A stretch of DNA of 64,000 nt, from positions 124,001 through 188,000 of the forward strand of contig JAVKFU010000009.1 in assembly GCA_040223695.1 (NCBI GenBank), written 5' to 3'. This document shows, one piece after another, positions 8,951-17,495 of the stretch. The DNA is from Deltaproteobacteria bacterium (GTDB lineage: Bacteria; Desulfobacterota_D; UBA1144; Nemesobacterales; UBA2774). The notes under the pieces are model-generated. The model was not told where the DNA came from, made no database searches, and saw nothing but the letters and a program-made list of their open reading frames with translations. The position numbers and the translations under genes are program-made. The stretch's first letter is position 1. Each line of letters opens with the position of its first letter.

Positions 8951-9878
8951 AAAAAGCGGACATTACCTCTTTCGCGAAGAATGTCAGGGTATCGTGGTTC
9001 ATGATGTCCGAGAAGAAGATAGTGTATTTTGTAATGCCCTTTTCCTCGTTCTCTTTTATTTTTTTTATGCATTGGTCCGGCGTTCCGACAATGCCTATTT
9101 TCTCAATATCCCCGAAGAACCCGTAGCGTCTCTGGGCTTTTGGGAGTTTTTCGCTCAGCTCGGCCTCGTCCCCGGCCAGCACGCATACGGTCTGCTGGGA
9201 TATTTTAATCTCGTCGGGATTCCTTCCGGCGGCTTCACAGTGGCTCTTCAGCACTTTAAGCTTTCTATCGTAAGCTCCCGCGTGGTTTGCCGGGCAGTTC
9301 CACTCGTCGGCGAGCTCCGCCACCACGCGGAGCAGGAGTTTTTCCCCGGCGCCCCCTATTGTAATTGGAGGGTGGGGTTTCTGCGCTGGCTTCGGGTTAC
9401 AGTACGCGTCTTCTATCCGGTAGTGGACGCCCTCGAAAGAGGGCTTCTCGTCGGTCCACATAGCCCTTATAATTTTTACGGACTCGGCGAGCTGCTCAAT
9501 TCTTGCTGCGTCATCGGGGAACTCGTAGCCGTATGCCCTGTACTCGGGTTCGAACCATCCCGCGCCGATTGCGAACTCCAGCCTCCCGCCCGAGATAACG
9601 TCGAGCGTGGAGGCCATTTTTGCCAGAAGCGCGGGCGGCCTGAATGAATTACACAGCACCATCGTGCCCAGTCTTGTGTTTGACGTAACCGTGGAAAGGG
9701 CTGACATCAACGTCCATGCCTCGTATATATCGAGCTCGATACCGCCCATGCCGAGTATGTGGTCGTAGAACCATATCGAGTCGTACCCGAGCTCGTCACA
9801 GAGCCCGGCGGTTTCGAGTATCTGTGAGAATTCGATCTTTTGCTGACGCATCATCACGCCGAATTCAATCCTGCTCAT
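8949..9878 (-). CDS. LLM-class (luciferase-like) flavin-dependent oxidoreductase
   Basis: This 309-residue TIM-barrel oxidoreductase is of the luciferase-like monooxygenase / F420-dependent class. The ATG at 9878 is preferred because an AAGGTGAG ribosome site precedes it; a GTG at 9887 in the same frame overlaps that site. Family features include the N-terminal barrel start with DSIWFYDHILG, the TRLGTMVLCNSFRPPALLAKMASTLDVISGGRLEFAIGAG region (split here across two barrel strands) and the GWFEPEYRAYG loop. The cofactor (FMN or F420) cannot be told from sequence alone and no F420 synthesis gene is present. The gene is convergent with gldC and appears to be transcribed alone. Confidence 0.85.
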   Translation of the reverse strand: MSRIEFGVMMRQQKIEFSQILETAGLCDELGYDSIWFYDHILGMGGIELDIYEAWTLMSALSTVTSNTRLGTMVLCNSFRPPALLAKMASTLDVISGGRLEFAIGAGWFEPEYRAYGYEFPDDAARIEQLAESVKIIRAMWTDEKPSFEGVHYRIEDAYCNPKPAQKPHPPITIGGAGEKLLLRVVAELADEWNCPANHAGAYDRKLKVLKSHCEAAGRNPDEIKISQQTVCVLAGDEAELSEKLPKAQRRYGFFGDIEKIGIVGTPDQCIKKIKENEEKGITKYTIFFSDIMNHDTLTFFAKEVMSAF

Positions 9879-10038
9879 TTGGCTCACCTTCGTCCGTCTC
9901 TTTAATCAGAGGAATCACTTTAACAGAGGACCCGGCATGATTCAAATCCGGTTTGTATGGATCGCGAATTCGTTTGACACCCGATATGTAATGCTTTAAC
10001 TTTAGGGGCCGAGAACAAGATCGAGGAGGAGCAAAATT

Positions 10039-10752
10039 ATGGGAGCCAGATTAAAATCCGATTCTTTGTCCAAGGGAGCAGAGGTTCTGAGTTACGCGAC
10101 AAGAATTTTCCTTATTACGTTTTTAATTCCGGCGATTATGGTCGCTATCGGCTGCAAACAAAACGAGACCGCAAACGTCCAGTCGGACGGCGCGGACACT
10201 AAACAGGAGCAATCAAAAGGCGAAAGCAACAAAAATAATACAAGCGAAGCAGAAGGAGGCAACCCTATGGTTATAATGTCGACATCCAAAGGGGATATAA
10301 AAATCGAGCTTTATAAGGATAAGGCCCCGATTACGGTCGAGAATTTCCTCGGTTATGTCAATGACGGGTTTTACGACGGGACTGTATTTCACCGTGTCAT
10401 ACCGAATTTCATGATACAGGGCGGAGGTTTTACGCCGGATTTAGATCAGAAATCCACTAAAGCGCCGATTAAAAACGAGGCGGAAAACGGGCTTAAAAAC
10501 GAACGGGGAACGCTTGCCATGGCGCGTACTCAGGTCGTGGACAGCGCCACTTCGCAGTTTTTTATAAATCTTGCGGACAACAGCTTTCTGGATAACGGTG
10601 TAAGGGATTACGGATACGCCGTATTCGCCAGGGTCGTGGACGGGATGGATGTAGTGGACGAGATTGCCGCTGTGGAAACGGGCAATAAGGGAATGATGGG
10701 AGATGTCCCTCAGGAAGATGTTGTCATTGAATCCGTAAAAGTAGCGGAGTGA
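10039..10752 (+). CDS. Cyclophilin-type peptidyl-prolyl isomerase, lipoprotein
   Basis: This is a peptidyl-prolyl cis-trans isomerase exported as a lipoprotein. A GAGGAGGA ribosome site precedes the ATG. The N-terminus has a signal segment (about residues 20-38) ending in a VAIGC lipobox, so the mature protein would be acylated on Cys39. A hydrophilic linker rich in Asn, Glu, Gln and Lys (about 40-75) leads to a full cyclophilin domain (about 77-237) with the [13 protein letters not shown] catalytic-arginine motif and a SQFFINL stretch. It would help periplasmic or outer-membrane protein folding. It stands alone and converges on rnhB. Confidence 0.9.
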   Translation: MGARLKSDSLSKGAEVLSYATRIFLITFLIPAIMVAIGCKQNETANVQSDGADTKQEQSKGESNKNNTSEAEGGNPMVIMSTSKGDIKIELYKDKAPITVENFLGYVNDGFYDGTVFHRVIPNFMIQGGGFTPDLDQKSTKAPIKNEAENGLKNERGTLAMARTQVVDSATSQFFINLADNSFLDNGVRDYGYAVFARVVDGMDVVDEIAAVETGNKGMMGDVPQEDVVIESVKVAE

Positions 10753-10781
10753 TCAAAGCGCCCGGAGCTTTTAGCGGATAG

Positions 10782-11378
10782 TCAGAGTACGCCCCTGAAG
10801 GTTTTCCTGTGGATAGGGCAGGGGCCGTATTTTCTTATAGCCTCAAAGTGTTCCCTTGTCGGATAGCCTTTGTGGCTCCTGAAGTTATATTCGGGGTAAA
10901 GATTATCGTACTCCTCCATAATCGAGTCTCTCGTGACCTTGGCCAGTATGGACGCGGCCGCTATGGAGGAGCACCTTGAATCGCCCTTTATTATCGTCTC
11001 CTGCGGTATAAGAAGCGAAATCCTCTGGTTCCCGTCTATGAGCAGGAAGTCGGGTTTCGTTACGAGATTATTAACCGCGATTTCCATTGCTATAAGGGAG
11101 GCTCTCAGGATATTAATCTCGTCGATTTTCTCAGGCTCCACTATCCCTACGGCTACAGACACAGCCGTTTTGGTAATTTTCTCCAGAACGGCTTTTCTTC
11201 TCGGGTGAGATAGTTTTTTGGAATCGTCTATCCCTTCAATCGAGCAGCCCTCGGGCAAAATAACGGCGGCCGCTACAACAGGCCCCGCAAGAGGTCCCCT
11301 GCCTGCCTCATCCACTCCTGCAGGTATTTTTCTCTTAGCCCATAATTCTTTTTCTATCAACAGGTCCGGGGGACTCAT
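10782..11378 (-). CDS. rnhB: Ribonuclease HII
   Basis: This enzyme degrades the RNA strand of RNA-DNA hybrids and removes misincorporated ribonucleotides. The 198-residue protein has the RNase HII signature GVDEAGRGPLAGP near the N-terminus (acidic residues D and E of the active site), the FLLIDGN motif with the third carboxylate, and a SIAAASILAKVTRD stretch typical of the family. It lies downstream of dapA on the same strand, 80 bases apart, as the last gene of the minus-strand block. Confidence 0.95.
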   Translation of the reverse strand: MSPPDLLIEKELWAKRKIPAGVDEAGRGPLAGPVVAAAVILPEGCSIEGIDDSKKLSHPRRKAVLEKITKTAVSVAVGIVEPEKIDEINILRASLIAMEIAVNNLVTKPDFLLIDGNQRISLLIPQETIIKGDSRCSSIAAASILAKVTRDSIMEEYDNLYPEYNFRSHKGYPTREHFEAIRKYGPCPIHRKTFRGVL

Positions 11379-11458
11379 ATCAGCCGATTTATCTAAGTCG
11401 CGTTTACGCTGCCTAAAAAACTCAATGCACTATGTCTATTTTAATATACCGCTCAACT

Positions 11459-12337
11459 CTAGCCTAGCAGGCCGTAATTCTCAACGGCACTCCTGAGCAT
11501 CTCATAGTTCTCCTCGGACATCCTGCATAGCGGATACCTGTATTCGTAAGCGATTTTATCCATCATGCTAAGCGCGGCCTTAACCGGAATCGGATTGGTT
11601 TCCAGAAAGAGCGCCTCGTTCAGGGGAAGAAGTTTGTAGTGAAATTCTTTTGCCTTTTCGAATTCACCTTTTACGAAATGATTGTAGAGGTCGGCGACTT
11701 CACGGGGAGCGATGTTTGCTGTTACGGTGATAAAGCCTCTCGCGCCGATTGCGAGCAGGGGAAAGTTTATCGCGTCTTCGCCCGAGAGCAGGAGAAAGTC
11801 CGGTCCGCATAGATGAAGGATTTTGCTTGCCTGAGGGAGTGAGCCCGAGGCCTCTTTGACTCCTATTATATTCCTGCACTCGCCTGCCAGTCTCGCTATG
11901 GTCTCCGGGCTCATGTTTACCCCCGAGCGTCCGGGGATATTGTAGAGGATTATCGGAATACTCAGCTGTGAGGCGATTTGCTTGAAATGGAGATATAGCC
12001 CCTCCTGTGTGGGTTTGTTGTAGTACGGCACTACAAGAAGTGCGGCATCGGCTCCTATCTCTTCGGCAAACCTCGTGAGTCTGATGGCCTCTTTGGTGCT
12101 GTTAGAGCCGGTTCCCGCTATCACGGGCACCCTCTTGTTTACGGTCCTGACCGTGAGATCTATGACGTACTCGTGCTCTTCGTGGGACAGGGTAGGGGAT
12201 TCTCCGGTCGTGCCGCACGGCACTATGCCGTGCGTTCCGTTCTCGATTTGAAACTCGATAAGTTCCTTGAGCGCGTCCTCGTCGATTTTTCCATTTTTAA
12301 ACGGGGTAACTATTGCAACGAGAGAGCCGTGAATCAT
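11459..12337 (-). CDS. dapA: 4-hydroxy-tetrahydrodipicolinate synthase
   Basis: This enzyme condenses pyruvate with aspartate semialdehyde, the first committed step to lysine and diaminopimelate. The 292-residue protein has the full family layout: GTTGESPTL at 42-50 (Thr44, Thr45), the catalytic Tyr132 in ILYNIPGRSG and the Schiff-base Lys161 in IIGVKEASGS. A perfect AGGAGGT ribosome site precedes the ATG. It lies 113 bases downstream of a zinc-ribbon protein that directly follows asd, whose product supplies its substrate. Confidence 0.96.
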   Translation of the reverse strand: MIHGSLVAIVTPFKNGKIDEDALKELIEFQIENGTHGIVPCGTTGESPTLSHEEHEYVIDLTVRTVNKRVPVIAGTGSNSTKEAIRLTRFAEEIGADAALLVVPYYNKPTQEGLYLHFKQIASQLSIPIILYNIPGRSGVNMSPETIARLAGECRNIIGVKEASGSLPQASKILHLCGPDFLLLSGEDAINFPLLAIGARGFITVTANIAPREVADLYNHFVKGEFEKAKEFHYKLLPLNEALFLETNPIPVKAALSMMDKIAYEYRYPLCRMSEENYEMLRSAVENYGLLG

Positions 12338-12450
12338 TCAAAACCTCCTGAGCTTAATGCATTCTCATTATATTTGAGATGCGGCTTAAATCAAGGAGCA
12401 TATCCTGTGATTTTAACCGGCGGGGATTATCTGCGCCGGTGAGAGCAGTT

Positions 12451-12996
12451 TTAATCCGTTTTAAGCCTGGATCCGCACTCCGAGCAGAAATGCCCGGTTT
12501 TAAGCGTCCGGCTTCCGCACTTGGGACAGAATATGAAATCCCTGTCAGCCGGTTCCCTGTGGGAACTCTTGGCGTTTTCAATCGCGTCCCGGAGTGATTT
12601 CTCCAGTGTCGCGCAGTGTGGGGAAGCCTGCTTAGGAAACTCTATGACGTCCTCGTTCCCGGGCGAGCTAATCGTTATTTTCGGGTCCGTACTGTCAAGC
12701 TCGGAATAAATCTGCGTAATGGTATCAAGGGGGATGTCTCTGAACCGCTTAAACCCGGAGGAGTTTCTGGCGATTATAATTCTGTTGTTCGTGAGTATGA
12801 ACCAGGAGTTAAAGAAAGTGTTGCTTTCGAGAAATGTGGGGGCCTTGTATATGGCTCTGAAGTCAAGCAGAGTAAATAGGATTCTCTCCCCGTTATTTAA
12901 ATATTTCTCAAGACCCTTCTCTATACTCTGAGGCAGCTCCGTATAGTTCCTGGTCCCGAAAATACCGATGAAGTTCTTTAGCGCATTGACGATCAT
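12451..12996 (-). CDS. Uncharacterised protein with PH-like domain and C-terminal zinc ribbon
   Basis: This 181-residue protein is not one I can name. Residues about 30-135 look like a bacterial pleckstrin-homology-like fold (NRIIIARNSSGFKRFRDIPL, then alternating beta strands and an amphipathic helix). The C-terminus holds a double CxxC zinc ribbon (FCPKCGSRT then FCSECGSRL, about residues 154-176). The gene starts 2 bases after the asd stop and is probably cotranscribed with asd. No membrane segment is seen, so it is probably cytosolic and may bind lipids or proteins at the membrane. Its place between asd and dapA need not mean a role in lysine synthesis. Confidence 0.7.
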   Translation of the reverse strand: MIVNALKNFIGIFGTRNYTELPQSIEKGLEKYLNNGERILFTLLDFRAIYKAPTFLESNTFFNSWFILTNNRIIIARNSSGFKRFRDIPLDTITQIYSELDSTDPKITISSPGNEDVIEFPKQASPHCATLEKSLRDAIENAKSSHREPADRDFIFCPKCGSRTLKTGHFCSECGSRLKTD

Positions 12997-12998
12997 TT

Positions 12999-14021
12999 TT
13001 ATATATAGTCTCTGATTAGAAGCTCCGCAATCTGCACAGCGTTGAGTGCGGCGCCTTTTCTAAGCTGATCCCCTACGACCCAGAAACTAAGTCCCGACGG
13101 CACGGTGTAGTCTTCCCTTATCCTTCCGACGAGACACTCATCCTTGCCCGCGGCGTCAATCGGCATCGGATATTTCATGTTCTGCGGCTCGTCAATGACC
13201 CTAACTCCGGGAAAGTTGTTGAGGGCCTCTCTCGCGTCTTTTACGGTTATTTTATTTTCGGTCTCAATATTGACCGCGACTGAATGCGCCCTGAAAACCG
13301 GAACCCTTACGGTTGTCGCCGTCAAAGTTATCGACTCGTCCTCGAGTATCTTCCTTGTCTCGTGGTGGAGCTTCATCTCCTCTTTTGTGTATCCGTTTTC
13401 GAGAAAACTGTCAATGTGCGGGAGAAGGTTAAACGCTATCTGATGGGGAAAGGTGCTTGCGCGCATTTCTTCCGAATTAGCCCACGCGAGGGTCTGGCTC
13501 CTTAGCTCCTCGATTGCCTGGGCGCCCGCCCCCGAGACAGCCTGATAGCTCGATGCCACTACCCTTTTTATTTTCCCCAGATCATGAAGGGGCTTAAGGG
13601 CCATGACCGTCACAGCCGTCGTACAGTTGGGATTCGCTATTATGCCCCGTTTTTTATAACCTGCCGCCGCGTGCGGGTTTATCTCGGGGATTACCAGTGG
13701 TACGTCTTCTTCAAGCCTGAACGCGGAGCTGTTATCGATCACGACCGCCCCGGAGTCAACGGCGGCCGGTGCGAATTCCCTGCTTCTCGCCCCTCCCGCA
13801 GAGAGGAGGGCTATATCGATCCCCGAAAACGAATTCTCGTCGAGCTTCCTGATTTCAAGCTTACTGCCGTTGTATTCGACTTCTTTCCCGGCAGACCGCT
13901 CGGATGCAAGCAGCCTTAGCTCCTTTACGGGAAAATTCCTTTCCCTCAGTATCTGCATCATCTCCTGTCCGACTGCTCCGGTCGCGCCAGCTATGGCAAT
14001 GTTATAACCGTCACTTCTCAT
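12999..14021 (-). CDS. asd: Aspartate-semialdehyde dehydrogenase
   Basis: This enzyme reduces aspartyl phosphate to aspartate semialdehyde, the branch point to lysine, threonine and methionine. The 340-residue protein has an N-terminal NADP-binding AGATGAVGQ motif (11-19) and the catalytic cysteine Cys133 in NPNCTTAV. Its length and spacing match the Gram-positive/archaeal-like Asd class found in many bacteria. A GGAGAAAG ribosome site precedes the ATG. Its product feeds dapA in the same block and, through homoserine, metX and metY about 16 kb away. Confidence 0.95.
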   Translation of the reverse strand: MRSDGYNIAIAGATGAVGQEMMQILRERNFPVKELRLLASERSAGKEVEYNGSKLEIRKLDENSFSGIDIALLSAGGARSREFAPAAVDSGAVVIDNSSAFRLEEDVPLVIPEINPHAAAGYKKRGIIANPNCTTAVTVMALKPLHDLGKIKRVVASSYQAVSGAGAQAIEELRSQTLAWANSEEMRASTFPHQIAFNLLPHIDSFLENGYTKEEMKLHHETRKILEDESITLTATTVRVPVFRAHSVAVNIETENKITVKDAREALNNFPGVRVIDEPQNMKYPMPIDAAGKDECLVGRIREDYTVPSGLSFWVVGDQLRKGAALNAVQIAELLIRDYI

Positions 14022-14056
14022 TCTCTTTCTCCAATTTGTTCTAAAGGGTCAAGGTA

Positions 14057-14500
14057 TTATTTGAAGTATTTCTCTTCAATCCTGCTGACTTTATCGATGT
14101 TGGGCTTTTCTTCCTCTTCGGGCTCGGAGCCGAACCACGCGTCCAGTATTTCTTTTGCCACGATCTGGGAAGTCGCCCTTAGACTCATCGCAAGAACGTT
14201 GGCGTCGTTCCATTTCCTGGCCCCTTCGGCTGTTTTCGCGTCGGCGCACAGGGCCGCTCTTATCCCCGGCACCTTATTGGCCGCCATGCTTACCCCTGTA
14301 CCTGTCCAGCAAAATAGTATTCCTTGTTCACACGCCCCTTCCTTTACCCTTTCCGAGACCTCCTCGGCCACATCCGTCCACTGAAGACCCTCGCCCTTGA
14401 GGGGTCCGTGAAGCTCCACTTCGACTCCCCTCTCTCTGAGCTCTTCTATTACGAAGTCCGTAAGGTGTGTTCTTTCATCGCTTCCTACAGCAATCTTCAT
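14057..14500 (-). CDS. RpiB/LacA/LacB-family sugar-phosphate isomerase with altered active site
   Basis: This 147-residue protein has the RpiB/LacAB fold, members of which interconvert aldose and ketose phosphates such as ribose 5-phosphate. The base cysteine is kept (Cys64 in ILFCWTGTG, normally CGTG) and the AANKVPGIRAALC stretch is typical. Several residues conserved in E. coli RpiB are different: the N-terminal CDHVGF pattern is SDERTH, and the ring-opening histidine of the RxHNDxNVLA motif is Trp (RKWNDANVLAM). The substrate may therefore differ from ribose 5-phosphate. It lies 35 bases upstream of asd and has an AAGGA ribosome site, so it is probably part of the same transcript. Confidence 0.8.
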   Translation of the reverse strand: MKIAVGSDERTHLTDFVIEELRERGVEVELHGPLKGEGLQWTDVAEEVSERVKEGACEQGILFCWTGTGVSMAANKVPGIRAALCADAKTAEGARKWNDANVLAMSLRATSQIVAKEILDAWFGSEPEEEEKPNIDKVSRIEEKYFK

Positions 14501-14618
14501 TTAAGTTATCCTTAACCCTGTATACAACAAGTAGTTTAAATAAGTTATATATAGGCATCAAGCCGGGATTTGCAGCGCCGGTGAATATAGCCTTTATTTA
14601 AACGGTTTTGGGTCTTGA

Positions 14619-14948
14619 TTACTTTCTGTATTTTATTATTTTGACCTTCTCCATCGTAACAAAGCCGTCATCTATGCTCTCATCCAGGAAAGGCAGTATT
14701 TTTTTCAGGTTGCTCTCCGTGTCAATTATCTCGATGATAACCGGCATGTCTTCGGAGAGGCGGAGGATCTTGGCCGTATGAATTTCACTGTCGGCTCCGT
14801 ATCCCATAATCCCCCTTGTGACTGTTACACCCGCAAGGTGCAGCTCCCTAGCTTTGCGCACAATCTGCTCGTATAGCGCAAGCCCCTTGTAACGGTCGGT
14901 TTCCCCTATAAAGATTCTAAGAAGCATTCCTTCGTCAGTATTGTTCAT
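14619..14948 (-). CDS. DUF190 protein, CrcB-associated
   Basis: This is a small (109-residue) DUF190 protein of the PII-like ferredoxin fold, with the family's ETDRYKGLALYEQIVRKA start and a GxGYGA-type turn (MGYGADSEI). DUF190 genes occur next to crcB fluoride-channel genes in many bacteria, and this one is 9 bases downstream of crcB. A regulatory or sensing role in fluoride export is inferred from that association. An AGGAGA ribosome site precedes its ATG. Confidence 0.85.
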   Translation of the reverse strand: MNNTDEGMLLRIFIGETDRYKGLALYEQIVRKARELHLAGVTVTRGIMGYGADSEIHTAKILRLSEDMPVIIEIIDTESNLKKILPFLDESIDDGFVTMEKVKIIKYRK

Positions 14949-14957
14949 TTTTATCTC

Positions 14958-15344
14958 CTATCTCAAGACGCTGAACAGGTAGCGGGCCGCGATAAAGCCG
15001 GCGAATACCAGTCCCAGTCCCAGAATGTTGCTCGCGGCTATGTTGAGAAGCGCGTATTTTAACTCGCCTTCCCTGAATAGATTGTAGGTTTCGAGACCGT
15101 AGGTGGAGAATGTCGTGAATGCGCCCAGGATTCCGACGAATATAAACGCCCTCATGTTCGGTGAGGATGTCAGGAACTCAAACGCCTGCCAGAGAAAGCC
15201 GATCGCGAAACAGCCCGCGAGGTTAACGACGAGCGTGCCACAGGGCAGAAGTCCGCCCATATATTTATAAGAGGCTCCCGACACTGAATAGCGGAGCAGC
15301 GCTCCCGCCGCTCCGCCCAGGGCTATAAATAGAAATTTGTACAT
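14958..15344 (-). CDS. crcB: CrcB/Fluc fluoride channel
   Basis: This is a 128-residue membrane protein with four hydrophobic segments. It has the Fluc signatures GGAAGALLRY near the N-terminus and GILGAFTTFSTYGLE in the third helix, where the TFST element lines the fluoride path. It exports cytoplasmic fluoride as a dual-topology dimer. It is cotranscribed with a DUF190 gene. No fluoride riboswitch was recognised in the leader (15345-15470). A GGAGA ribosome site precedes the ATG. Confidence 0.93.
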   Translation of the reverse strand: MYKFLFIALGGAAGALLRYSVSGASYKYMGGLLPCGTLVVNLAGCFAIGFLWQAFEFLTSSPNMRAFIFVGILGAFTTFSTYGLETYNLFREGELKYALLNIAASNILGLGLVFAGFIAARYLFSVLR

Positions 15345-15496
15345 TTATTCTCCGGCTAATAATTATTCTTCTGTTATATATACAGCCCAAGACGGGCAAG
15401 AATGATAACATATTATTTTTTATTTGTATTTCGTGGAAGTTGCCGGGTAATTGAAGTATTTTTATTTTGAAAATTCTATCGGTAAATATAAATACC

Positions 15497-16270
15497 ATGT
15501 CCTGGGATCCTGAAATTTATCACAAGTTTCAAGAAGAGAGATTCGCTCCTTTCGAAGACCTCATGAAGTTGATCGAGGTTAAAGAGGGGCTTAAGGTAGT
15601 CGATTTGGGGTGCGGCACGGGCGAGCTCACGCTCAGGCTCGCGCAAATGCTCCCCGGGAGCGATATCGTGGGTATCGATTCCTCCCCGGAGATGCTTGCG
15701 GTGGCAAAAACTAGGGAGAGAAGCGGGGTCCGCTTTGAGCCTGGTTCAATTGAGGCTATCACAGGCAAGTGGGATCTCGTCTTTTCAAACGCGGCGATAC
15801 AGTGGGTGGATAACCATTCCCGGCTAATTCCGAAACTCTTTTCGATGTTAAATCCGGGCGGCCAGATAGCAGTGCAGCTTCCCTCGAACCATCGTCATCC
15901 GACCCAGTCGCTTATACGTGAAATCGCGCGGGAAGAACCGTTTCGTGAGGCGCTCGGCGGCTGGACAAGAGAGTCGCCGGTGCTCTCGATAACCCGCTAC
16001 GCGGAGCTTCTCCACAAAAGCGGCGGCACCGACATAAACGTTTTCGAGAAGGTATTCGCCCATGTTCTGCCCGATGCCGAAGCCGTAGCGGACTGGCTTT
16101 CAGGCACGGCGCTCCTGCCCTACTTCGACCGTTTGCCCGGGCGGCTTCACAGGCCTTTTCTGGATACGTACATTACAAGGCTCGGGGAATTGTATCCTTC
16201 TGACCCGGTGTTCTATCCGTTCAAGCGTATTTTTCTGTCGGCTGCAAGGGGCTGCAAAAAAAGATCATAG
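15497..16270 (+). CDS. Class I SAM methyltransferase, trans-aconitate 2-methyltransferase-like
   Basis: This 258-residue methyltransferase resembles Tam, which methylates trans-aconitate and relieves its block of the citric acid cycle. The start is taken as the ATG at 15497 (MSWDPEIYHKF, matching Tam's WNPSLYLHF opening); a TTG at 15467 is also in frame. SAM-binding motif I is VVDLGCGTGELT, followed by IVGIDSSPEML. The middle keeps NAAIQWVDNH and GGQIAVQLPSN, both close to Tam. The C-terminal half matches Tam in layout (VADWLSGTALLPYF). No strong ribosome site is visible. Related methyltransferases with other substrates are possible. Confidence 0.78.
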   Translation: MSWDPEIYHKFQEERFAPFEDLMKLIEVKEGLKVVDLGCGTGELTLRLAQMLPGSDIVGIDSSPEMLAVAKTRERSGVRFEPGSIEAITGKWDLVFSNAAIQWVDNHSRLIPKLFSMLNPGGQIAVQLPSNHRHPTQSLIREIAREEPFREALGGWTRESPVLSITRYAELLHKSGGTDINVFEKVFAHVLPDAEAVADWLSGTALLPYFDRLPGRLHRPFLDTYITRLGELYPSDPVFYPFKRIFLSAARGCKKRS

Positions 16271-16354
16271 CGGGTAAATTGTTCGAGGCGGTCTTTAGCA
16301 TTATACGGGATTAAACATTTGCCTTGCTGTTTCCCAGAGAGGTGAGGAGAGACA

Positions 16355-17023
16355 ATGAGTGTGAAAAGAGTTCCGGTTACAGATTCCATACGCTACGGCT
16401 GGGATACGATGAGGGCCAACCTCGGCTTTTTTATCGTATTGTTAATAGTAATTTTTACGGTGAACGCGTTTTTCAGCGTCTTTTCGGGGTTGTTCGAAAA
16501 CCGCCTCCCGATTTTCTCTCTTGTATTCAGCCTGGGTTCCCTCTTCGCCAGTCTGGTGATAAATCTAGTCGTAATTAAAATCGCATTGAAATTTTGCGAT
16601 AATGACAGGAGAGGCATTTCAGAGGTTATATCGTTCGACGCTTCGTTATTCTTTAAATTCGCGGCCGGTTATTTCCTGTACGTATTGATTGTTGCAGTCG
16701 GGTTTCTGTTATTAATTGTTCCGGGAATTATATGGATAATTAAGTATCAGTATGTCGTTTATCTGATTGTCGATAAGGGACTGGGCCCCGTAGAGTCACT
16801 TAAGAGGAGCTCGGAAATCACCCAGGGCATCAAGTGGGAGCTGTTCGGCTTTTTGTTGCTACTGGGCCTGATTAACATCGCGGGCGCGCTGGTTTTCGTA
16901 ATAGGGTTATTCGCCACCGTACCGACTACCATAGTCGCGATGGCATGGATGTACAGAAAATTATCGGCCCCTGAGGGCGAATTCGGTATAAACCCGTTTC
17001 AGTCCCCTGGAAGCGCAGGCTGA
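16355..17023 (+). CDS. Uncharacterised polytopic membrane protein
   Basis: This 222-residue membrane protein has about five hydrophobic segments (roughly 20-50, 58-80, 98-130, 165-190 and 190-205). A cytoplasmic amphipathic loop (LGPVESLKRSSEITQGIKWELFG) is reminiscent of YciC/DUF975-type and glycerophosphodiesterase-associated membrane domains, in which such a repeat is common. A GGTGAGGA ribosome site precedes the ATG. It is the first of three closely spaced plus-strand genes. I do not assign a function. Confidence 0.7.
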   Translation: MSVKRVPVTDSIRYGWDTMRANLGFFIVLLIVIFTVNAFFSVFSGLFENRLPIFSLVFSLGSLFASLVINLVVIKIALKFCDNDRRGISEVISFDASLFFKFAAGYFLYVLIVAVGFLLLIVPGIIWIIKYQYVVYLIVDKGLGPVESLKRSSEITQGIKWELFGFLLLLGLINIAGALVFVIGLFATVPTTIVAMAWMYRKLSAPEGEFGINPFQSPGSAG

Positions 17024-17054
17024 AAACATTTTTTTATGAAGGTGGTCTTTTAAA

Positions 17055-17495
17055 TTGTCTGCATATTATAAACACTCGCAAATAGGATATTTAATGTTAA
17101 TCGTGATAGGGCTCGGGATTTTTATAGTTGCCAACTTTTTATACATACACGGTCTAAACCCGTTTTTTCTCGTGGTTTTAATTCTACTAGTCGTTGGTTT
17201 TTTACTGTTTGCCGTTTTACAGGTTGAGGTGGACCGAAAGAATATATCTATCCGGTTCGGCGTCGGTCTCATTCGAAAGCAGTTTCCGATTGAGGAAATT
17301 GAGTCGTATGAAGTTGTACGCAACCCCTGGTACTACGGATGGGGGATCAGGAAGACCCCTCACGGCTGGCTCTATAACGTATCGGGCTTGAGCGCGGTCG
17401 AGATTCGGATGAAGGACGGCAGGAATTACAGGATCGGCACCAACGATCCCGGGGGTTTGAGCAGGGCTTTAAAGCAGGTCGTTCATGGCGGTTAG
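17055..17495 (+). CDS. Small membrane protein with PH-like C-terminal domain
   Basis: This 146-residue protein has two transmembrane helices (about 10-30 and 35-57). A soluble C-terminal beta-rich region follows, with IRFGVGLIRKQFPIEEIESY and VEIRMKDGRNYRIGTNDP, as in bacterial PH-like proteins where such loops follow a membrane hairpin. The start is taken as the TTG at 17055 because an AAGGTGG ribosome site lies 9 bases upstream; an ATG at 17094 is possible. It overlaps the next gene by 11 bases, which suggests coupling with the acetyltransferase. Confidence 0.68.
   Translation: MSAYYKHSQIGYLMLIVIGLGIFIVANFLYIHGLNPFFLVVLILLVVGFLLFAVLQVEVDRKNISIRFGVGLIRKQFPIEEIESYEVVRNPWYYGWGIRKTPHGWLYNVSGLSAVEIRMKDGRNYRIGTNDPGGLSRALKQVVHGG

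Noticed and set aside
15345-15470. Possible fluoride riboswitch in the crcB leader
   Set aside because: The conserved GGTGATG-type start and pseudoknot bases of the fluoride riboswitch are not present on the crcB strand.
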